DNA from: Colocasia esculenta | Lineage: Eukaryota > Streptophyta > Magnoliopsida > Alismatales > Araceae | Reading direction: 5' to 3' | NCBI GenBank assembly: GCA_014218235.1 | Contig: CM024763.1 | Span: 89,266,244 to 89,330,243, forward strand | Length of the DNA: 64,000 nt | Shown here: piece by piece, positions 58,038 through 64,000 of the stretch | How positions within the stretch are numbered: the first letter of the stretch is position 1 | How the letters are laid out: each line of letters begins with the position of its first letter | Notes under the pieces: model-generated | Seen by the model: only the letters and a program-made list of their open reading frames with translations | Database searches by the model: none | What the model was told of the DNA's origin: nothing | Position numbers and translations under genes: made by a program

Positions 58038-59477
58038 ATGGAAGGTGGGAACTCCACTAGGGAGGTCCTGGAGGGGCCGAACTCCGGAGGGCAGGGAGAG
58101 GGAGGAGCAGAGATTGGGGTAGTCCAAAGGGAAGAGGAGGAGCTGAAAAGGGAGATCTCATGCCACCCCATGTTTGGGCTCTTGAAGGGGACGCATCTCA
58201 ACTGCTTGAAGGTCTGACTTTTTAGCTCATAATTGCTTAACCCTCTTAATTCCCATTATTGTTCTCCATTTCCTTCCTTTGAATCATGTGCTTCTTTAGG
58301 TTGGAGATGCCTAGTTGGTTGTATGCATCTGATAATTTTTGTTGGCCTGGCCTTGAATGTTAAAAGTAACGGACAGCATATCTTGACTCCAGGATCTGTA
58401 ATATCCGGCAAAAAAATTTAAATATACATATTCCTAGGTACTCTCACAGCATTCTGTGCTTTGTGCATAGATCTATTTGAGTCCTCCAACCCTACAGCAG
58501 GCACCAAATAATCAAAGAAGAAAAGATAAAAGAAGAAAGAAAGAACTTGTACCGTCACTGCTCAGTGCAGCAGATCAAAAGCTAGTACAAGCTCCTCCAA
58601 TCCCATGTTAGCCTAAGCAGCATGTCCTCCCGCTGCATGGACGTGCATATAATATCTTTGTGATCCTTTCGTTTCTCATCTTAAGACACCATTTCTTATG
58701 AAAGGATCCTTCTCATGTTCGGTTAAAACACATATCAGATATGCTCAGGAGATGAAGAAGAGGTGCCAAGCATCGTGCTGGGTCAAGATCAGAGACCACA
58801 AGTCGTGCCGGAGAACCACACAGACTTGGATCTGTTCATGGTAATAATCCTGCCCCTTTCTCTTCTCTCACCTTCACGATACTGTGCGCACGAGGGCAGA
58901 CTGATGAGCTTTGCACGGTAACGCATATAATATATATAAGTCAGCATCTCTGGCCCCTGGGGTTATAATATATATTAGTCAGCATATCTGGGGTTGCTTT
59001 ACACAAATAATCTTTCAAAATATCCGTCCCCATCTGTCCATCGTGAACATGTTAGTTTCTGCTAGTTTCAGAAGCAAGTATGGGCTGTGGAAGAGAAGTT
59101 TCAGTTTGAACATACATTTTTTTTCAGTCATAAAGAAAAGGTCATTTAAAAGCCACCGAGGAATCCTAAATAAACCAATGCTTATGGATTGACATCTATG
59201 TGTGCAGTTCTAATGATATTAGTACGAACATCGATTATTCAACTGTATGTATAGTTCTGCATGTGTCGGGTTTGTTGCCATAAAGTTGTACAATAATATT
59301 GCTTGAGGGGCTGTGGATTTGAAGGAAGCATACTGCACTGCACTCGTCGAGCTCACGCAGGCAATTCAGAAGCCAATGCAGGAAGCTACAGCATTCATAG
59401 ATTTCATGTACAGCATACTCGACGGCGTCACCTCTGCTGACGGCTCCAGTGGTGCAACGGGCACCCCGGACAAGTAG
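58038..59477 (+). CDS. KNOX class-M protein (MEINOX domain, no homeodomain), three exons
   Basis: Exons 58038-58211, 58739-58840 and 59325-59477, joined in phase 0 at both introns (GT...AG), give 142 residues. Exon 1 has an acidic Gly/Glu-rich start and the KNOX1 half, EEELKREISCHPMFGLLKGT-HLNCLK (residues about 34-58). Exon 2 is a variable linker ending DLDLFM. Exon 3 gives the KNOX2 half, EAYCTALVELTQAIQKPMQE (from residue 93) to FIDFMYSILDGV. A stop follows with no ELK or homeodomain, as in Arabidopsis KNATM, which binds TALE homeodomain partners and modulates them. The exon 3 acceptor (tttgaag) has a weak pyrimidine tract. No stop or frameshift is seen, so this is probably a live host gene. 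The family call rests on motif recall. Confidence 0.8.
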
Positions 59478-61137
59478 CTGCCGAGTGTTACCATCGCCGA
59501 TTTCGACGACAGTCGCGTTCCGGATTGCTGCTGCTGCTGCTGCCGTCGTTGCCACTGTGGCCGGCGTGAGTATAGCAGATGACTTAGCTGTAACACAACT
59601 GATGGGCTCACTCTGTGGGTCTCTAAGGGGAGGGTAAATATATTATAACGCCTAATGCATTTTGATCTGTGGGAATAGCGCTGCTAGCAAGGATTGCTAT
59701 ATGCAAATTTCTGACTACCTGTTATCTGATCGACGCCACCCACCACTACTGTAGTCATCAACATCGTCATCTCTGAACAGAATGTGAATATGGAGTTTAA
59801 GCAAGAACATATATATGTGATGACAAAACGGGTGGTGTACTAGGCCTAGCCGGGGCATATATGCAGCTCAAACTCATCGCAGGGGCATCTCCCCGGGCAA
59901 CCCAATCGGTGGTTCTTCGCATGGACTATATAATGATAATGCTCAGATGGTTCGAACTATAAAGGATTCCACACCGTACATATATCCGGAGAGGGGGGGG
60001 GCGGGGAGACTCCAATGACCCAGAAGGAGGAAGCAGAGGGGAGATCAGGTAAATGGAGGCCTCCGATTGGGGGTTGCTGTCTGTGATACGTCAATCACAT
60101 CAACCAGTTCATCTACCAGACAATCCCCCACAGGGGGGAGTGGGAACAGTTGATGGGCAGAGGGGGAACAGTAGTACTCCTGCTGCTACTGCCTCTTGTT
60201 TATCCATTTCTGTGGCCTTTCCCTTCCATTTACTGTACACCCAATAGTGCGTTTAAGCAGAAACTAAAAGGAATATACAAAAACAAAAATGCCTGGCAAG
60301 TGACGCACACCTGGATTATTCAGCCTTGTCAGGAAATGGAAGTGCCCGTGATGGATCAGGAACATTTACTCTCGTTGCCAGTGCCAGGGAAGTAGTGTGG
60401 GCAAAGTGTGGATGGGTGGATAGGATCTGAGAGGGCGGGGAAAAATAAGAGGTAAAACACTGTAGAAATGTAGAAGACTGCAAGAAAGAAGCTTTTCAGA
60501 GAGGGATCATTTCCTTCTTTCTTTTTAATTGTTTCCTTCTGGTCTCCTCAGCTGCCAGATGAGATGGATTTGTCATCGAAAAGCTTTTGATGCTGATGGG
60601 TGTACTTGTTTCTGCTGTTTAATTGCTGCTCTCCTGCTCAGCTCGGGAGCTTGAAACATCAAACAGTAACAGTAGAATTCAATTAGACCCATCAAATGCA
60701 AGGGGAAGAACGTACTGGCCATAAATATTACTGCATGCTAGATACAACTGCTGGGCCGCAGGTCTGGAGTCGGGTTGGGGATTCCAATGCCACCTTGGGG
60801 TCCGATCTAGCTAGATCCCAATTCTAAAAGAAGCCTCCGTGTGTAATGGATGTTTGGTCAGATCAAGCGGCTTCTCCTTGCGCAGATGGATCAAGAGATT
60901 CTTTTCTTTTGATAATTCACACCGAAATGCAAAAATATTATGGTGCCTCTCTGGGTGCATATCACATTTTTGTCATATATATTAAATAGGAAATAAGTCA
61001 CAATTGAAACTTGGTACTTACTAATTTGGGAGCACTGAACTCGAGTTATTAAGTCGTTCTAACTTCTAATCTCATAATTACAGACAGAGAGAAAAAAATA
61101 GCAATACTAAGAGTAATATGCATGATAATAAAATTAA
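59478..61137. other. 3' flank of KNOX-M gene and intergenic DNA
   Basis: No further gene recognised. A G run lies at about 59991-60006. Short frames (60053-60247 and 60150-60395) have no recognisable domain. AT-rich beyond 60900. Confidence 0.45.
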
Positions 61138-61991
61138 TAGGGTGTTTAGTTATATTTTTTTACCATTTGTTTTTTTTAAAGGAAGAGAAGTAAGTGGAGT
61201 ATGTTTGGTAAACAAGTTTCTCTTTTGAGAGAGAAAATCTCACACTCTCTATATCTCTTTCAAAAAAAAAAAAAAAGGTGGACCTGTTTTTTTTTTTTGG
61301 ACTCTCCTTGCACCCTCCCTCCCGCGCCCCCGCTGCTCTCTCCTCCTCCCCGCCCCCCCCCAGACCCCAGAAACCCCCACCCCGCGAACACCCCCCCTAT
61401 CGCTTCCCCCAGCCCCGACGCCCCCACCCCCCCCGCCCCCAGCAGCCCCCAACCCCACCCAGCCGGCAAACACCCTTACCCCCCCCCACCTCCAGCCCCG
61501 GCCACCCCTGCCGCCCCCCCCCCCCACCCCCCAGCCCCGCCCCTAGCCCCACCCCTCCGAAACCCCTCCCCCCCACCCGGCGAACACCCCTACCGCCTCC
61601 CCAGCCCCGGCCCCCCCCACCCCCGGCGACCCCCAACCCCACCCCGCGGAACAACCCCCTCCCCCCCCACCTCCAGCCCCGGCGGCCCCCTGTCGCCCCC
61701 CCCCCCCCAACCCCGGCGGCCCCTGCCGCTCCCCCCCCAGCCCCGCATTGGGGAACCCCCCTCCCCCCCCCCCACCTCCTCCCCCCAGCCCCGCCCCGCG
61801 GACCCCCTCCCCTCCACTCCAGCCCCGGCGGCCCACTGCCGCTCCCCCCCCAGCCCCACCCCACCGGAACCCCTCCCCCCACCTTCCCTTCACCCCCCCC
61901 TCCGTGAACCACCCCTGCCGCCCTAGCCCCGGCGGCCCCCTGCCCCCCCCCCAGCCCTGCCGAAACCACACCCGCCCCGCCCCTGCCCTCC

Positions 61992-62023
<32 letters not shown>

Positions 62024-62209
62024 ACCCCCGCCGAACACCACCGCCCTGCGGCCCAAACCAAACATATCAACATAATTTTTTAAAATTTGGATGTTTTTAC
62101 CCAACAGAGGACACTATGTTGTCATAATTTTAAATTAAAATTAAAATGAATTAACATAAATTTTTAGGTAGAAATAGTTTTCTTTTTAAAATTGCTCCCA
62201 AACACCCTA
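61138..62209. mobile_element. possible short-TIR DNA element containing a C-rich minisatellite
   Basis: Begins TAGGGTGTTT (61138-61147) and ends AAACACCCTA (62200-62209), an exact 10-bp inverted terminal pair of the type seen in plant hAT-like MITEs. AT-rich margins surround a roughly 760-bp C-rich core. A convincing 8-bp flanking duplication is not seen, so the element call is tentative. Confidence 0.4.
61310..62050. repeat. C-rich minisatellite (G-rich on minus strand)
   Basis: Degenerate repeats of ccccagccccggcggcccc, ccctgccgcccc and aacccc words with long C runs, one of nearly 30 C at about 61994-62023. Frames in all registers read as proline-rich or glycine-rich protein, but none starts or ends meaningfully. 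The G-rich strand has many G runs and could form quadruplexes. Long homopolymers are also where assemblies err. Confidence 0.85.
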
Positions 62210-63357
62210 TAAATAACAAATATGAGAGAGAGATAAAAAAAATGAGAACACCTTTAATTTTTTATTTCGTCCTAGATCAAGTTACTCTCATATTCATGAA
62301 TCACGTAGGCATAGTTTGCTGCGCATCTAAATATTTAGTGAGCAGTACTGTTCTAATCTGTATTACGTCCATTGCATATCGTGAATTAAAATGTTCGTGC
62401 GAACACTGTCCTACATCATATCCTGTGTGAGTTAAACAGAAACCTCTTGATTGACCCACAAGTCATATGAACTGGATCAAAATGTAATCCACACATATGA
62501 CTAGCTTCTTGCGCAGACCCGCAAAGGTATCACTGGATTATTCTGCATGTTATGAGACGATTAATTATCAAACTGCATAAAAGCTAAAAACTAAATTAAA
62601 GGGCATGAAAAACAAAAAGTAGATACAGTTAGAAAGAGATAAATCGTACAGTAATGGAAAAAATATATCTTAATCTTGTAAGCAATTGACCATCATCCCA
62701 TATCGGTAGGCCGTGCACTTGCTTTATCCAAGAACGTACCTATTTTTCTATTCTCTCACATCTCTCATTCATATATATGTTTAAAGCATTTAGATGTAAA
62801 CATTTAAAAGTGTCAATATATAATAAATTAATCTTCTAATATAATAATATATAATAAGTCATTAAAGTATTGGCGTGTTAACATATCAGAAATAATCGAC
62901 ATTGACCCATTCATGGTTAACTACAACAAAACTGAAAATGTTAACTAAAATACCACTATACAAAATAGCAGATTCAATCCCATCAAAAAATCAAAGAGTG
63001 TTTTGAACAAAGGTACTTCTTAGACTTTGTTCATGGAACTGACACTCATATTCATGTTCTCTGTTGTTTAAAAAACCTCACTAATGTTGCAATATTTGTA
63101 AAAATATCTTATTTATCGTTCATAATATTCTAAAAATGGATCTTGTTCGAAATAATTAGTCTTTTAACAACTTTGCAAAAGAAAAGCAAAGCATTCACCT
63201 TTCTCTCTAGAGAACACATTACCATCCGGCGGTTTGTCCTGTGGGGTTCTCTCTACAATGCCATAGAATTGCATTTAGTGCACATCATGAGGGGTGGTGT
63301 GTGCACACACCCTCCCTCTATGGGTGCCCATCACATCAAAATGATGGGGCACCAAAT
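62210..63357. other. AT-rich intergenic, nothing recognised
   Basis: No coding or repeat structure stood out. Confidence 0.4.
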
Positions 63358-64000
63358 TGTTAGGATCTACGGCGACCCGAGATCAAAAAAACGCAGCGGA
63401 ATATGAATTTAAAATTTGATCTCATTCCGTTTTGCGAGACAGGGATCTGACTATCGGATAGTCGAAATCACCTTGCGCGGAATCAGATCCGCGTTCGTAC
63501 GACTACGAGGAGGTGGCGCACACAAGCCGTTCAACTGTCCGGCCTCCAGCGGTGTCCACGCGGTCTTCCTCGCGACGATCCATGCCCGCTCCCTCGTGCC
63601 CGTCCACGCTCGCCCCTCGGGTTCTGCAACGCTCGAAGACTGAGCTTGGATCCGCGCCGATCTCCGCGACATGTGACGCAAGAGAGAGGAAGAGAGGAGA
63701 GAGAGAGAGAGAGAGAGAGAGAAGGGGGCGGCCCTGGGCAACCCTGATGCTTGGCCAGGGTTCTCCCATCACGTCATTATATAAAGATTGTTGTTTTTCA
63801 TAAAAACCCCTGATCTTTATATAATTAGACCGTCGCATGAAAACCTGTTGCGTGTGACCCTCTAGGCCCAAGTACCAATCCAGTTAATGGCCCAATAAAT
63901 TAGTAACTCTTACTAACTTAAATAATTAATTAATATCTCATATTAATCAACAATCTGAGTCAACTTTATCTAGTCGACTCATCTGGGCCTCCGAACACGT
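63358..64000 (-). repeat. probable LTR edge of a copia-type retrotransposon, continues past window
   Basis: The plus-strand word ccaaattgttaggatctac resembles the common junction of primer site and LTR end in plant copia elements on the minus strand (accaattgttaggatc). The cacaaaaaacgcagcgga-like word that usually follows is present as aaaaaaacgcagcggaa. TATATAA words lie at about 63777 and 63817, and a GA microsatellite at about 63684-63722. The primer site itself does not match the initiator-tRNA form, so the call is moderate. Confidence 0.45.

Noticed and set aside
61201..61926. Proline-rich extensin-like protein (241 codons)
   Set aside because: It is a reading of the C-rich minisatellite. 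Other frames give equally long proline-rich or glycine-rich products.
63451..63871. Minus-strand frames with Ser/Leu-rich sequence
   Set aside because: They cross a GA microsatellite within a probable LTR and show no domain.

Overview
The window is plant nuclear DNA, almost certainly from a flowering plant. About four fifths of it (1833-54808) is a graveyard of nested LTR retrotransposons, with only a few host-gene traces at the right side. The best host gene is a complete three-exon KNOX class-M (KNATM-like) gene at 58038-59477. A GC-rich AGC-kinase/arabinogalactan gene-fragment fusion lies at 55715-56619. The GC-rich fragment coding sequence fits a monocot, but I cannot name the species.

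Layout. 1-1832: AT-rich DNA with a 127-bp-arm inverted repeat and a possible CACTA edge. 1833-6332: element A (minus), a non-coding LARD-type retrotransposon, cut at 6333 by LTR K. 6333-8720: partial LTR K, cut by element I (8721-~15512, plus), a Ty3/gypsy element with gag, protease, RT and RNase H. 15513-17266: truncated LTR L (minus). 17267-18608: internal piece B of a LARD element. 18609-44939: element G (plus), whose 5' LTR is split by two complete insertions: H (19806-28478, coding Ty3/gypsy, 5-bp duplication gtttc) and E (30193-39917, complete LARD, duplication gtggc/gtgcc). 44940-50611: element J (minus), same family as I, cut by G. 50612-53928: two degenerate LTR-like stretches. 53929-54808: right end of a CACTA transposon. 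54809-64000: host-like sequence with the gene fragments, the KNOX-M gene, a C-rich minisatellite inside a short-TIR element, and a probable copia LTR edge.

Three families dominate. (i) LARD family (A, B, G, E): LTRs of about 2.8-3.0 kb and about 4 kb of internal DNA without gag or pol. (ii) I/J/K family: LTRs of 2.8-3.2 kb, and gag interrupted at the same two places by intron-like segments. (iii) H/L family: LTRs of about 2.2 kb. No copy has an intact pol. Any movement of the LARD family must have used proteins supplied from elsewhere.

Most unusual signal: the LARD internal regions carry about ten regularly built stem-loops with paired changes in the two arms. The LARD LTRs carry a cUUCGg tetraloop hairpin just before the primer site and a conserved 37-bp palindrome. 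Together these suggest selection on RNA or DNA structure in an element that codes for nothing. Coordinates and pairings were read by eye; no alignment or folding program was run.
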